Shown: positions 1 through 13,190, counted from the first letter of the stretch. The stretch: DNA of 64,000 nucleotides from Neckera pumila (GCA_963969595.1 OZ018410.1:42575413-42639412), one strand, 5' to 3'. Notes: a model not told the origin generated them from the sequence alone. Numbers and translations: made by a program.

Positions 1-822
1 GAAAACCGATTAGCTTCGTGGGAATATAATGTTTTCACAATCGGTGCCTGGGAACAAGAGTTATGACCAAATAAGCTCAAAACAGGGAACGGCAGGCAGG
101 AAAAAAATTTTGTACTTTTTTTTTTTTTTCTTTTTTAGTATTTTTTTCTCATTGATTATATTTTTGTCTATCTAAAAAGCCTTGATTCATTTCATTTGGA
201 TTTGTTATGAGAAAGTTATGGACATTCTTGTTTTTTGGGCAATTTATGCATCTTTTGAAAAAAATAAACTTGTAGGATTCATTTATGAATGCAATTTTTC
301 AAATTTTTCAATTCTTTTTTTTGCATGGTTAAGTTTACTTTGCTAGAACAATCCGACTATTGGGATTAGTGCATTTTAATTCCATCTAAAATATATGAAT
401 ATTTTAGATTTTCCTTCTATCTCGTATCTACTTCTACTTAACAATTTTTCAATAATAAAAATTAAGTTTTTTTGAATTTTTTTTTTTGGGTAGGTTGTCA
501 ACTCAATTCTCCACTACAACCATTTAAAGCTCAAAACTTTGTAGTGTAAAAATTTTAAGTTAAAAATATTCAAAGTCAAAAAATCTAGTTCCATAATGTG
601 CTGAAAAATTTGTTTTTTTTCACTTTAAATGTAGATATCATGCAATCTGTGCTGTCAAAAATTCTGAAATTTTTTCCACACATTCTCAAACTAGTTAGGT
701 GTAAGATCTTACGGTTAGATGTGCACAAAAAACATTTTTAATTTTTTTTCACTCTTTGCTAAAAAAATGGCAGTTTTGGGTGTTTTCTAGCAAAAAAAAG
801 GCCTTGGGCCTTTAGGAGTTAA
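1..822 (+). mobile_element. TTAA-flanked inverted-repeat element, subfamily A (left end outside window)
   Basis: The end TTTAGGAGTTAA (TTAA at 819-822) and the interior match the complete copy at 39245-40174. Shared segments include the 'AATCGGTGCCTGG' segment near 40 and the interior near 660-730. No coding capacity is visible, so it is non-autonomous. Confidence 0.75.
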
Positions 823-1678
823 TAGGGTAAAATTTTAAAGTTCTATGACTATGCTTTCACCAAGAATGCTTAAAAATTGCCATTTTTAGAATAAGTATCA
901 AACTTTTGAATTTTTTTTTGACAAACGTAACTAAAGGATCTTGTAGTAAGCTGATTTGAGAACATGTGGTAAAAATATCAAAAATTTCAAAAATTTCAAC
1001 CCTGCGGACTGCAAGATACAAACATTCAAATTCACTTAAATCAGTTTTTTGGCCATGTGAAAACAAGGCAGCTGTACTTCACATGCTCACTTTTCTATGA
1101 AAAAGTGTCCATAATGGTGGTGCTCCTTTAGATTTTTTTTTCTAGGTAAGTTGGCCACATGCTTGAAAAATTTCACTTCATTTAGAATTGTACAAGATAT
1201 AGGAAAAAATTAGTAAGTAGACAATAGTAGAGAATGATTCAAAACATTAAATTGTTAAGAATTTAATTATGGAAGTGAAGAATGCTAATCCCAATGGTTG
1301 CAATGTTGTAATAAACAATCTACATCCTATGATTTTATTTTTTTCAAAAGATATTGAAAATGGAGTAAGATAAAGGGCTTCAAAGTTTATTTTAGAGTTG
1401 AGAATCCATAATTGCTTGCAAACAAAAAAATCCTTATAACTTTTGATTCATTGATCAAAATGGAATGATTCAAAACTTTCCTTGTATAACTCTAGAAAAC
1501 CAATTTCAAATTTTTCAAAATTTCTGAAAAAAGTGATTTTTTTTTATCTACCTGAGCTGCTTGAGTTGAAAATATCATTCTTAAAATTTGGGCCAAAATT
1601 ATTAAAATCTCTAGTCACACGTACCTGCCCAAAATTTCTATGTAGACAAAAAACACCTGTTGGTCCTATAGGGGTTAA
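819..1678 (+). mobile_element. TTAA-flanked element, subfamily B
   Basis: It directly abuts element 1-822 and shares its TTAA. It ends CCTATAGGGGTTAA at 1678. The interior aligns along its length with 33424-34669 and, reversed, with 54916-55857. The left terminal repeat is degraded. No coding capacity is seen. Confidence 0.65.
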
Positions 1679-2990
1679 TCAATTAGCAGGAATAAGGTGT
1701 ATATTGCTTTTAGCCACATAGCAATCTGCTCTAAAATAAACCTGCAAAAATACCAAGTTCATTTAGCGCAAAGGTCATCCACTAAGCATCATTGACTACC
1801 ACAAAATGTAGTGGATGATTGCAAGAAACATTTGTACTATTTTTTGTCTCACCTTGTATGCTGATTTGTTTATTGTCCATCATTTTTGCATTCTAACTCC
1901 AAATGAGTCAAGATTCATAGGTAAGGTATTCATGACTATTATACACCTTGCTTAATATTTTCACATTTAAAAAAAAAAAAATTATTGTCCAAAGATGTTT
2001 CATTGATCTTCTTAAAATTATTAGAAATGAATAATTTTTATAAAATTCAATTATTTTTCCTATTTTTTCCAAATTAAAACATCAAAATATATATTCTCTT
2101 GAGATTTTTCACTTTTCGCGATTCTCCTACTTAGATAATTTTTCTACACTTTATCTTCCTAGATTATAATCTTTTTAAAGGTATATACATTGACCATATT
2201 TATAAAAAAATCAAAAACTATTTTTCTAATTTTCAAGTACTTTAGAAATCTAATCATGAGTATGATGAAAATGCAACAAGATCAACAAGAGCTTCTAAAA
2301 ATCACCCTACTCTGCTGTGTAGTGTGCATAGCAATAAAGTCGCATTCAAGATTTCAAATCTAGCACTTATTACAAGAAAATTTAAGAAAATAGAAAGTAA
2401 TAATCAAGAATGGTCGATTCTTCCCGAAGCTCATCTTGATTACTCCTAGGCCTTGATTACTTCATAATTATTTTGTAACTTGACCAAGCTTGGTTTTGGT
2501 TAGAAATTGAGCATATGGTATCAACTTTGTTGAAAATTGATACCTTAAATTAGGTTGTTTGTTTGTTTTGTTTTGTTTGATACGTTGAGATCTAAGAAAA
2601 TGTGAGGTGTCCGGCAACGTTCTTAGTATTGATGGAAAGCTCTTTGCAAGGAAGGGTGCACAAATTTTGTTTTGTAGTGTTTGGACCTATGATGCAAAAG
2701 TTATGGAATTCTAAAGTTTTTATGAATTCAAAAATTGAATTAAATTATCTTTTATTTGGAAAAAACCATAACTTTCACATTGCACGTCCAAAAACCACAA
2801 ATAAAGCCCTTACACTCTTTTGTGTGTAATGCTTTCTATTCATATCAAGAATGCAACTTCTCACACCATAACAAAGCCCTTGCACTCCTTCATGCATAAG
2901 AGATATTGTATTTCAAAATGTTTACAAATTAACAAATTATTTTACTTTTATTTTGAATGTGGCAACGACATAGGGCACACTATTCAGGTT
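1679..2990. other. AT-rich intergenic sequence, no gene seen
   Basis: Frames are short and broken and show no domain. Poly-T/poly-A runs are frequent. Around 2600-2900 a short phrase about cysteine-free AT-rich sequence recurs imperfectly, but I cannot define an element. Confidence 0.5.
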
Positions 2991-3281
2991 GAAAAGTAAC
3001 TTAGTACCGCTAACTTACTTTCGAATTCTATTGTCTGGGAAATTTTTAATAGAGGAACCGGATCAGTTTCTAGTGTTGGGAGTGTAAACCTGATGAGTCT
3101 CCAATCACGACTAATAAAAGTTGAGATGAGAATTTTGACAAAACCATTTTGCATCGGTTTCACAATTGTGAGAAAACTCGCCATGCGTGGAATTTCGAGT
3201 TATTTGTTCTCTACACTGCCTTACACATTCCCCCAGTTGTGGCATCTAGCCGGCACTTACCTGGAAGCAGTGTGTCATAGG

Positions 3282-6200
3282 CAGTGAAAATTTTAGTGGC
3301 GAATTGTCGCCTAAAACCGCCTGGTAAAAGGCGTTGGCAAATTTTACTAAGGGAAAAAGTTCAGTTAAATTTTTTTTTTGCTTGTAACGAACTGATGAGA
3401 TGGCCGTGGATGCCTCATCAGCCGCCCAAGCCTCAATCCCATTGCCACCTTTGCCACTAAACCCTAAACTCTCCATTGCCATAGACTCTATTTCTGTTTT
3501 GTTGTTGTCGCTTTCCTCCTTTCAGAGCGCCATTGTTGCCAGCTTGTGCAGAGAGTTACTTGATCATTGCCGGTCATTCATTCGCCAAGTCTTCGAGCTC
3601 CCTCCCGAATCCTGTAGTTGGCCGCCACGATTTTGTGTAGTTGGCCACCATAGCGCTTTTGATTTTTGTCTGTTCTTCTGTGTGAGTGCAGGTTGCGAGC
3701 TTGCGGCGATGATTTTGGAAATTGGAGCATTCCACGCAGCGTGCGCTAGTATGAGGTACGCATTTGTTGCACTAATTTTGAATCGGCAAATTGAAATTGT
3801 GGGCTACAGGTTTAGGCTGGATTTGAATCGTGAATACTTTGAGTAGCTCTTTTTTTTTGTAGGTTTAGGGTAGGTGAGTTCAGCTGTTTAGGATAGGTGA
3901 GTTAATGAGGATGACCTGTTCTACAGCAGTTTTCGATTCTAATGAAGAATTTTTAGTGTGCAATTTTGGACTCTTCAAAATTTAGGAATGTGGTGGGAGG
4001 TTTGTGCATGCTTCTTGTACTTTGGCTCATGCAGATTGCGGCCATAAATTGAGAGGTCCGAGCCGTCTACCACAAATGAATTCAACTCTTGAACTTTCTT
4101 ACATTGCTTGTTGTTTCCTTCACGTATTCGATTTTGATCAGTGTGTTTAGTATCATGGCTCCAAACCAGTCCATGATGACAAAGTTCTTGTATGAGGGGA
4201 GAGTCCATTTAGTGGGTTCTCAGTCTGATGTTGTACATTCTACCACGCAGGTTCTAAACAACAGCCAGGCAACAACATTGAACAATTTAGATGCTGAACT
4301 GGTGCTTGTTGGCACCTCCGACGTTGCTGATGGAGTTCAGGCCCTTGCAACTTTGCTTGGAGGTCCGGAGGTGGTTGTGCTTGATCCGCAATTGGCGTCT
4401 CCAGCGCACGACATGGCCCGGGCACGATGTTTGAGCTACAAGCAGAACAGACAGTGACAAGATTCCTAAGATGTCTGACTGCCATGGGCTGAAAGCGTCC
4501 TTGGTGAAGATGGAAAAATTCGGCAGGTATGCTGCAAGGTTTGCTCTGAGGTTGAGGGGAGGGAGAAATTGTTGATCTCGAAGTTGGATTCACTGTGGAA
4601 GCATTGCGGTAGAAGGAAGGCCACAACTTCGTTTGGGAAGGTGTAGGCAGGGGAGTACTATTTCTTGAGCAACAATGTGCATGTCAAAAACAAAAAAGTA
4701 TATTTTGCAAAATTGGGGAAGGCTGGGGATACTGTGGTGCAAGTAGTGGTGCAGGGTACGATTAGGGAATGGAAGAGGAAGATTGTGCAATTTGGGGCAT
4801 ACTCTGGTTGCTTATGCAGGGTCGTCCGTTGGCACAATATGAGACCATGAGGGATTTGTTTGAGCTGTTGTTGGTGCCAGACTTCCCAAAGAAACACTGG
4901 AGTGCTGCGGTGGGTTGAGAGATGGCCGACCACCTTGCCATCGAGTTGGCCGATTACACCAAGCAGGTTATATCGAAGGCTCGATTCTTTTCCTTGAGCG
5001 CAGATGAGGTCAGTACGATAGATCAGTAGTCTTGGTTGTCGATTCACTTGTACGTCTGCATAGGCTTCAAGAGAGTTTCGGTTCTTGTGTCATTGAGTTG
5101 CCTTGAAGATGGCAATGGGGCTTCGGCTGTGAGGGACAATATTCAAGGGATGCTTGCACATCACTCTGGTCTTCCTGAAGTAGAAGTAGCAAAACATTTT
5201 GTCTGTTTTGGGGCAGATGGGGTGTCAGTATTTCAGGGCAGCAGGAATGGGGTCACTACGCAGATGAGAGAACACATGGCCCCGTTCATGTTTGGAGCCC
5301 ATTGTATGGCACATCGCACCAATCTGGCCGTTGAGCCATTGTCCAATTTGCCCATTGTGGCAAAGGTGGAAGCTTTGTGCCAAGCCATGTATGCTTATTT
5401 CAGCCATAGCCCTAAGCGTCACTTAGAATTTCAGAGACTTGCCAACTTAGTGGAAACAGAGGGACATAGCATGCTCCACAATGTCAAAACGCAATGGCTG
5501 TCCTTGCCTTTTGCATTGGAGGGCATACTTATCCCGCTCATTCCATCTGTGCATTGAGCGGCAAAAAACTCTCAGTGAGTAGGGACGACATGGCCTCTTT
5601 GATTAACTCTGTGAAGGCTCAATGTAGGAATGCGGCAGAGATGCTCTCACTTGAGCTGGATGTGCGGTTTCCTCAAGAGGAGTTGATGAATGGATTGGGA
5701 ATAGTATTCCCTCAATACTGGCTCCAACCCAATTGCGATGACCTTTTCCCTTTGCATGTGAAGACTCTATGAGCCCATTTTGCAGTTGTGCGCATAGTGA
5801 ACTTTAGGACACAAGAGAAGCCCCAGTGCCAGGAAGTTGACCCCATTCTTGATGGGAGGCTCCTTTCCCTGCAGAGGTCGTTGTTTAAGTTAACAATGAA
5901 GTTGCATGCACAAGGGGCTATGGAAGAACCAAGGGAGCAGAATCCTTTGACAAAGGTGTGGGTTCACATTGGGCAAAATGCCTTAATGTTGAACTGCTTG
6001 TCTGAGTTCATCAAGTTGGCTGAAATTGCCATTTCTGCTGTGCTGGGCAGCGTGGAAGATGAGCGCACATTTTCTACTTTGAGCTTCATGAAGTCCAAAC
6101 TTCGAAATCGGCTTGGAGGGCATGTTGACACTTGTGTGAAATTGTTCTCACAAGACTTCTTCACCTTGGAGACTTTTCCTGTGAGCAAAGCGATTACTTC

Positions 6201-6735
6201 ATGGCGGGAGGAGAGATCAAGGCGGGGAATAGATATGTAAGCTTTGTTTCCATTAAAGCGGCAAGTTTGGACTTCTAAGTTCTTCTATTAGTTTACTAAC
6301 TGGGTTGGGGGTGGGTGGGATTGCTCATTGCATCTGGGCAAGGCCTTCATGGCCGAGGTTCAACTCCCTTGAGCAATAGTTTTCATTGTAAACATTGTTG
6401 TGCATTTCTTATGTTGCTCTTTGAATTGCATGAGTTTTTTGTATTTCATTGTTGTGCATTTCTTCGTGTTCTGCATTAGCCAAATCGATCACTTTGCAGA
6501 TTTGCAAAATTGCCAAAACCCTGAACCCCTGAACTAGGAGCTCGCCAGCAGTTTGCCAACAGAGTTAGAATATTACAAAAATGCCAGGAAAAATGTCGCC
6601 ACATCTTCCACGCATGAAATTTTGTAGTAGCCAATGACGGGATTAAAAAATTTACAAAAGTAGCCAGCAAGGCAACTCTGCCAACCTTGCGGCAACAAGT
6701 CACTCGATTGCCCGAAAAAATTAAAAAATTCACTG
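3282..6735 (+). mobile_element. hAT transposon, complete with ends and 8-bp target duplication
   Basis: The ends are CAGTGAAAATTTTA at 3282 and, reversed, CAGTGAATTTTTTAA ending at 6735. The 8 bases GTCATAGG flank it exactly on both sides (3274-3281 and 6736-6743), which is the hAT target duplication length. It is 3454 bp long, inserted inside the LINE, and carries a broken transposase. The interior is GC-richer than its surroundings. Confidence 0.92.
4154..6240 (+). pseudogene. hAT transposase, decayed
   Basis: The pieces read in order as a hAT transposase of the ZNF862/DUF4371-like type. A catalytic-core part has the FGADGVSVFQGSRNGV stretch and then HCMAHRTNLAVEPL (about 5200-5350). A C-terminal dimerisation part runs LAEIAISAVLGSVEDERTFS and on to KSKLRNRLGG (about 6020-6120). 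Damage includes an in-frame TGA just before MADHLAIEL (about 4918), a TAG just before SWLSIHLYV (about 5026), and frame changes near 5490 and 5770. No intact protein can be made. A host-domesticated gene is unlikely given these breaks. Confidence 0.82.
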
Positions 6736-6782
6736 GTCATAGGCTCCAAGCTTCCACGAAGATTGAAGAAAGGAACTCAAAT

Positions 6783-7064
6783 GTGGTCGTTATTCAGGGG
6801 ATCCGTCATCCGGATTGCTTGGTTAGATAGAAACGCCATTTGTTTCAATAACAATGCTTAGTCTACGCAGCAGTTGGAGCAAGTCTTGTAGGAAGTCTTA
6901 CAGATCATGCAAGGGTGGCTTGGCTTAAGGCCACGAAGTTATGTGCGTTGTATCCAGACAAGGCAAGTGTCTTCCTCAAAAGATTCGACAACATCTGGCT
7001 TCAAAATGGTTCTTTTGGAGCAGGAACCCATCTTCAAATGCGTTGGAATCTGGCACGTCCGTAG
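6783..7064 (+). pseudogene. LINE ORF2 C-terminal remnant
   Basis: The reading begins WSLFRGSVIRIAWLDRNAIC, a pattern typical of the end of plant L1 ORF2 (known family: W-x-x-F-R-G ... I-W-x-D-R-N). Two Trp positions are now TAG stops (after FNNNA and after LEQVL). A one-base frameshift near 6900 is needed to continue into HARVAWLKATK and later FDNIWLQNGS. It is inactive. The reverse transcriptase and endonuclease regions are absent. Confidence 0.7.
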
Positions 7065-7371
7065 ATGGGATCCTTCAACTAGGATCTTGCAAGGGAGCCA
7101 TGGATCAGAACTGCTCTAGATTCATTGTAAGGGTCCCGAGTTGGTTTTAGTGATGACTCTGCTTCAAGGGCATTATGTAATTGGTAGCTTGCTCTGGTTT
7201 GTCTTTCATTAAAAATGAAATTTAAAAAAAGTTTGATAAAAAGTAGAAGCTGTTCCTCTGAGAAAACTGGTGTACAAAAATATTTTTCCGCTGGGGACTG
7301 GCTCCCTTGGTTCGATGTACTGTTTCCTTTTATCAATCGGAATTGTCCGTTTGTTTCAAAAAAAAAAAAAA

Positions 7372-8000
7372 TTGAGATGAGTTTCATTCAAGATGACTGT
7401 GAAGATGAAGATGCGTTTCATTCCAATTTGGAAATTGTTACGAGCAGCGCTTTCTTTTTGGGCGAAATGTGTCCAGTTTTGACAAAAAAGAACAAGTACC
7501 ATGTTGTCCCTCTAAAATTAAGTTAGGAGTATCCATTTCCCTCCATGTCCCAAAACCTGTTCGCTTTGATTGTCCCCTAATCCGCCTATGAAGTGTCCAA
7601 ACTTCAACCACTAGGTGGTTTTTTAGCCCTTGGATTCTTTGTGATTTGTGTTTGGAAATGGAGCAACTGAACATTGGTTTAGAGTGCTTTTCATTTTTGC
7701 ACTTTGATCAAGAATTCTTAATACATTTTTTAGATTTCAAGAGTTTTTTTTGGAGGAATCTTATACTCTCCCATTTGCCTTCCTTTCTGTCTATTTGTTT
7801 TCTACACTGTCTTCATAGCCTACTCCACATGGCTCACTCATGTTCTTTTCACCCAATCTTCCCGTGGTGAAAATGAACCTTATAACCTTGTGCCAAAAAA
7901 CAAGGCAAGTTTTGTTCTACAATATACAAGATTACATCCAATGATGAAAAAATGTGGCCAATCTTGAAATCCCCTACAAATTTTCTTGCAAATATTTTTA
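7372..8000 (+). repeat. Repeat X, right half (displaced by the LINE)
   Basis: It resumes the sequence left off at about 3130. Together, about 3050-3130 plus 7372-8000 match 11545-12115, including 'gatgaagat.agtttcatt' and the later 'ttacatccaatgatgaaa' phrase. The order of events is therefore X, then LINE, then hAT. Confidence 0.6.
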
Positions 8001-9059
8001 TATAGGGGAAAAATTAGTGGTGTTCAATTATCTCCTCACCGCCCAAAGGGACCAAAAGGGTCTTCACATAGTTTCAAGTCCAATTCAAAGTGTTGTAACT
8101 TTTGCATCCAATGTCTAGATTCAATAAAACGTGTTGGAAAATTTGCGCTCTCTCTTTTAGTTTGCATGATAAAAAATTTAGATCAATCTAAGATGCACTA
8201 ATTTTTTGGAAACCAATCGAAGTTCACATATTCAATTACAGTTCACCAAATTGCATTTGATGGCTGCAACTTTGGGGTCTTGTATCTCCTTCATCTAATG
8301 TTTGTTTTCATCTAAAATTTATTGGGTTATATTTTCCTTAAAGTCTAGTCATTGCGGTAGTTTTTCATGTCAATTCAAATTGTTTTGAATGTTTGGGAGC
8401 AATTCAAAGCTTAAAATTCCGACATTTGTGGATTACAGTGAACTTTGGCAGCTTGTTTCTTCTTCATAAAATGCCCATTTTCAATAATTTTATTGAAACT
8501 TTGCATATACTAGTCTCGTTTGTGTGGCTAAAATTTCATATCAATCCAAGAAGTTATGAGTTACTAAGAAGCATCTTAGTAGAAGGAGGTTCAACCTCAA
8601 ATGTGTTTTTTGCAACTTTTCTTGCTATTTTTGGCATTTCAAAGCCATTTTGCAGAAACATTGAGTCCATTTAATGATATTTTCTTTCACCAATGTGTTT
8701 GTATTCTAGTTTTGAATCACTTCATAGTTTAAAGTTTTTTCATTTGAGTAGGTTTAGAAATCAAATTTCTCCTCCAAATGTGTTGCTAGGAAAATTTCAG
8801 CATCCTTTTTCAACAATAAAAGATTATAATCTTGCAATCTATGTGGCCAAACAACTCCAAATTTGATTCACGTCATCTACAATATGTACACTATGAGATT
8901 GTAGGGTTGAGATCTCTATAATTCATTGACATTTAGCTCTATAGCACTTCAACAACATTGATGTTCTTGAACCCCAAAAAGCCTTGGACTTTGAGGGGTT
9001 ATGTTGTGTGGTGAAAAATCTCTAAAAGTTGAAGCAATTTTCACGCTATGATTTTTTTG
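8001..9059. other. AT-rich sequence without recognisable gene
   Basis: No frame shows a domain. A stub resembling a TTAA-element terminus (CTTTGAGGGGTTA) occurs near 8990 without a partner that I can place. Confidence 0.45.
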
Positions 9060-9182
9060 AAGTTGCAAAAAGTAATCTCTTTGAGATTTTCTTCAATATA
9101 ATGTAATTTTCTTCAATATACAAATTGCATTCATCAATGTACCAACAATGAACATAATTGGAAGGTGAACACTTTTCAAGGT

Positions 9183-9982
9183 TTAATCCTTGAAGGACAT
9201 TGCAAGCTCTATAGGCATTTGAAAGTCAAAACCGGAATTTTCAGATAGTTTATAATTTTAAATGTTTTGAAACTTAGCTAAAAAAATATAGCTCCAACAA
9301 TCCAATTTTTACTCCATTTGAATTTTTTTCAAAATTGTTAAAATTGTAATCTTTGTGATACTTTGAAGATAGCACCAAATTGAAATCTCAAAATACACCA
9401 CTTTTGAACTTTTTCTATCATTAGATGACATTGACGCCTCTTAAGACACTGTGAGTTATCCTCCATTCTCAGACTGCAAGAATGCATGATAACTATGGCT
9501 GATGTGGCCAAGACTATACCACGTCATTGTCGGGGAAAAAAAATTGCTTAAAATGATATTTGGAAGGAAAAAAAAATTCTAATAGCCCATACCGGTTGTT
9601 TGCAGACTAGGCTAAATTTGGAAACGGGCTTGAAAAGGCCTTTCAATGCCTGAAGTGTCATCTAATGCGAATTTCTCTTGGTGTGAGTCCAAGGAGTACA
9701 TTAGTTATGCCATGATGCTTACCACTATTATGCTTTCCATTTTTCTTGAAAACTTCATACTATTTAGGGTATTTTTTAAGTTTCTATATTTTTTACAAAG
9801 AAATTTCTTTAAAAAATTGTATAAAATTCAATTGGATGTTTTTAATTATGAAAAAATGAGATAAAATTTTAGACATATATTACTACTAGTGAAAAATATC
9901 AAAAGTTTGAAATATGTGTTTTAATGTAGAAATCTAATGTAGTTTGACCAACCCAAGACATGAAATGTCTTTTAAGGGTTAA
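9183..9982 (-). mobile_element. TTAA-flanked element E, copy 1
   Basis: TTAA stands at both edges (9183-9186 and 9979-9982). The interior is the reverse complement of copy 2 at 20532-21081. Without the nested 249 bp MITE it is about 550 bp, the same length as copy 2. Repeat F copy 2 has a single TTAA (20371-20374) at this position, which is the empty site. Confidence 0.82.
9419..9667. mobile_element. CATTAGATGA-family MITE, copy 1 (nested)
   Basis: It has terminal inverted repeats CATTAGATGACA / TGTCATCTAATG. The relative at 57923-58224 shares these ends and internal phrases (GCTGA(T/C)GTGG, ACGTCATT). The site is unoccupied in the other E copy (reverse strand, about 20841-20873), which shows the exact extent of the insertion. 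Confidence 0.8.
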
Positions 9983-10440
9983 GTGATGCCAATTTCAAAA
10001 TTTATAACTAATTCCACAATAGTTCAAAAAACATGAAATGACTTCAATTTGATCCTAATCCAATTGATCTTCAAGAAAATTCTTTTATTGAAAATTAGTT
10101 TAAGAAACCAAACTCCCTCAAATTGCAAATCACTTGGTAAATGGTCACTTTCAAGTAGGTACACCAAAAATCACATTGTATTTGAAAGCACCACTTCAAC
10201 AAATCCTCACTCTCCATACATATTTTAAATCAATGTGTACCTATTATTTAAGAAACAATTTTAGAACATCTACCAAAAAATCTATGGCCCTTTATAACTT
10301 TTGCAAATAACATCTAAATGTTGCACCCTTTGGTGTATTAGAACCTCCTTTCATTTGCCAACAAGAAAATATAAAAATTTGACCAATCTAATAATAATAA
10401 CAAAAATAACCATGCACAATAGAAGTGGCACTTTTGAATG

Positions 10441-12371
10441 TTTCTAATAGTGGTTACAAATTTGGCTATATTTATCAAATTTTTTACTTGGAAAACCTTA
10501 CACCTATGTGCCTACTGAAATTGAGGAACCAATATCACTTCATTTTGCCACATTCTACATTGGAATTGGCATTAAGGAAATTAGGTGCAAAAGACTTGAT
10601 AGATGGGGAGCAAAATCAAATCTATCTTCAAGGTCATGGATTTCAATATGGGTTGTGCATCTAGAATTGACGTGGCTTGATTTTGGCTGTCTATATAGTT
10701 TAGTCATTCTCTTGAATCCCTTACTTTAAAGCAATCAACCCTCTCTATCTTTCGTCGCCTTGTTGCATTGCCTTCATTCCCCTCTATCGCCTTAGATCTT
10801 GGAGTAAAATAGGAAGCTCTAAAACAGCTCAAGTTCAAAGAGCATTCTCTAACATAGAGGTTTATATTGCTTTCTTTAATAAACCAATTGTATTTGTCAA
10901 TGCACTAACAATGAACCTATTAAGGGACAAGCACTTTTAGTATCATATGTGATTCCAACTTCAAAATATTAAACAATTGGGGGTTAGATGCCACTTCAAT
11001 TTTTTTCTCTCAAGTGAAACTAGGGAAAAAATTAGAAAAGTTGCAAAAAATTAGAAAAGTATTTGAGATTGGCAAAAATGTCAATCCAAAAAATAAAATG
11101 ATAATATCTACATAACTACAAATAGGGATTGTTACGTCGGGCGGGTCAGGGTCATCTGACAAGAGAATTGGACGGTAGGCCCAACCTGGACAATCGGATA
11201 GTCTAGACAAATTGGACATAAAATTTTTGCAAATAAAATAAAAATTACCATGACTTACCTTCACAACGTGACGAGGCTTGGTGTCTGAGGACATGGATTT
11301 TGAAGTTAGTTGGATTTTGAACCGGTGATAGTCATCTGATAAACCGACAGAAGTCGAGCGGGTAAAGAGAAAAAAAAACTCCTAAGCCAAAAAAGCAAAA
11401 CTTTGGGGCCCTTGGAGGGCTGAAGAATGGCCTTCTAGAGGCCTCAGATTTTTTGTAATGGTTAAAGGAAACGTGAGTGTCAAGTTTGTTGAAAGTCAAG
11501 GTTGAAAAGTAGGACCTCTACTTCGAAATCCCTTCATCTTTGAAGTTTATAATAGAGGAACAGGATTGGTTTCAATCAACTTGTTGCTTTTTTGGCGGTT
11601 TGTTGACAATTTGCACCAAAATAATGGGCCCTGCACCAAGCCTATAGAACAACATTATAGTAATAGAAGGGCTAAAAATCACAAGGAAATTTCAAATTAA
11701 AAAAATCTTGGATGAAATTGTGGATGAAGATTGAATTATGGATATGTGATATGTGCTAACGTGATATTTTCTATCCAGTATGTGGATGAATGTTGAGATA
11801 TGGAATACCACTACAATATGCCACTTTTGCACTTCATAAAAAATAAAAATAAAAAGTAGTTGTTTCAATAGTAGGAGTATGGAGACAATGAGTCTCCAAT
11901 CACAAAAGATGAAGATGATTTTCAATCAAGATGACACTAAAGATGAAGACGAGTTTCATTCTAGTTTGGAAATTGTTAGAAAGTTACTTTTCACTAATCT
12001 GAAATCTCCTACCAAGGTAAGTTTTGTCCTACTATAAGTAGGAGGTTACATCCAATGATGAAAGAATGTCCTACAACTTTCCTTGCAAATCGTTTTATAC
12101 ATAAAAAAATTTGTGGTGTCCAATTATGCCATAGAATAAAATATCTCCAAAAGTTCAAGTTATTTTCATACTACAAAGATTTTGAAGTTAGAAAAAGTAA
12201 TCTCTTTAGGATTTGCATGGTCCAAAGTTGGCAAGATTGTTTAAGATTATTTTTTAAAACTGTCTTCCTCACACTAGTAGTAAAAAATAAACCACTGAAT
12301 CAATTATGGACATTTCAAAAAAATCCCCTTCTCATTGTCCTATGTCATTCTATGACTTTTAGTGTATGAAC
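10441..12371. other. Mixed repeat sequence, no gene
   Basis: It holds a partial repeat F (10855-10990), a copy of family D reversed (about 11590-11850, related to 45490-45730 and 60365-60630) and the fuller repeat X copy (11545-12115). Frames here are short and match nothing I recognise. Confidence 0.5.
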
Positions 12372-12896
12372 TTAATCCCTAAAAGCCCAAAGGGTTTGGA
12401 CAACTTAAATGTAAGTTTTATAACTTTTTTGAAGTTTGCATCAAAGAAAATAATGCGAAGCATAAAAAATAGAAAGTATCTATATGGTTGAAATTATAAA
12501 ACTATTTTTTGATTCTTTTCAAATGAATTTTGAAGATATATCTTCAAAAATTCACAAAAATATAATTTTCATCTTTAGCATTTGAGGGGGGTTTTTTTGG
12601 TCAAAATTATGGTTTCAATTGATTTGTGAAAAAATGCATAATACCTAGTAATGGGACACCAACACTTTTTTCAAATGGTAATTTTTCAACGCTAAGCAAA
12701 TTCACACCTCTTTGTGCTATTTCTCTTATTATTTTGTTTGATTGTAGTGATCTTAGTTTTGATTATAAATATTGAAAGACAACCCAATTTTTTTTCTTAA
12801 AATTAAAAAAAAAGCTCAAAAAGAAATTGTATCTGAAAATGCAGCTTGAAGTTAGGCAACAATCAAAAAATGGTCACTTGAGCGCTTAGGGGTCAA
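12372..12896. mobile_element. TTAA-type element, degenerate
   Basis: It starts TTAATCCCTAAAAGCCCA and ends CTTAGGGGTCAA, where TCAA is probably a mutated TTAA. It is about 525 bp with no coding capacity. Assignment is by termini only. Confidence 0.5.
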
Positions 12897-13190
12897 ATAC
12901 TACCCTTACTTTGTTATCCCCTCAAAACCACCAACCAACCTTCTCCATAAAAATTTAGACATGGTTGTTATCACTTTTATTTTTTATTACTTGGGTTCAT
13001 AGTGGATATATAGATATGGTATACAATCCGTGGCAAATATACATATATGATTACAAGGATACAAATATAGTTTTTTGGATATGGATATTTAATTTCAAAG
13101 ACATGCACATATGAAGATATGAAGATAGATATGTTTGCACATCCGTATTCCATATCATTTGTTGCAGTTGCACTCAAATATAATATATAC

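Larger units (their letters stand above)
3131..7371 (+). mobile_element. 5'-truncated L1-type LINE, split by a hAT transposon
   Basis: The LINE parts are 3131-3281 and 6744-7371, about 780 bp in all. A poly-A tail ends at 7371. The same ten bases, TTGAGATGAG, stand before it (3121-3130) and after it (7372-7381) as a target site duplication. The 3' tail (CGCTGGGG, TGGTTCG, TGTACTGTTTC) recurs at 37470-37560. The internal coding remnant matches the C-terminal end of plant L1 ORF2. The insertion sits in repeat X, whose uninterrupted relative lies at about 11545-12115. Confidence 0.8.
9060..10440 (+). repeat. Repeat F, copy 1 (interrupted by a TTAA element)
   Basis: Its parts 9060-9182 and 9983-10440 align in order with copy 2 at 20280-21515. 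Shared phrases include 'ctttggtg.attagaacctcctttcattt' (about 10330). The uninterrupted TCAA at 10151-10154 is the empty site matching the insertion in copy 2. Partial copies lie at 10855-10990 and about 62835-62920. Confidence 0.75.

Noticed and set aside
3400..3846. 148-codon open frame
   Set aside because: It lies inside the hAT element's left part, has no domain, and its composition follows the element rather than a host gene.
6310..6380. tRNA-like stretch ending GAGGTTCAACTCCC
   Set aside because: No consistent acceptor, D and anticodon stems could be drawn; it lies in the hAT 3' region.
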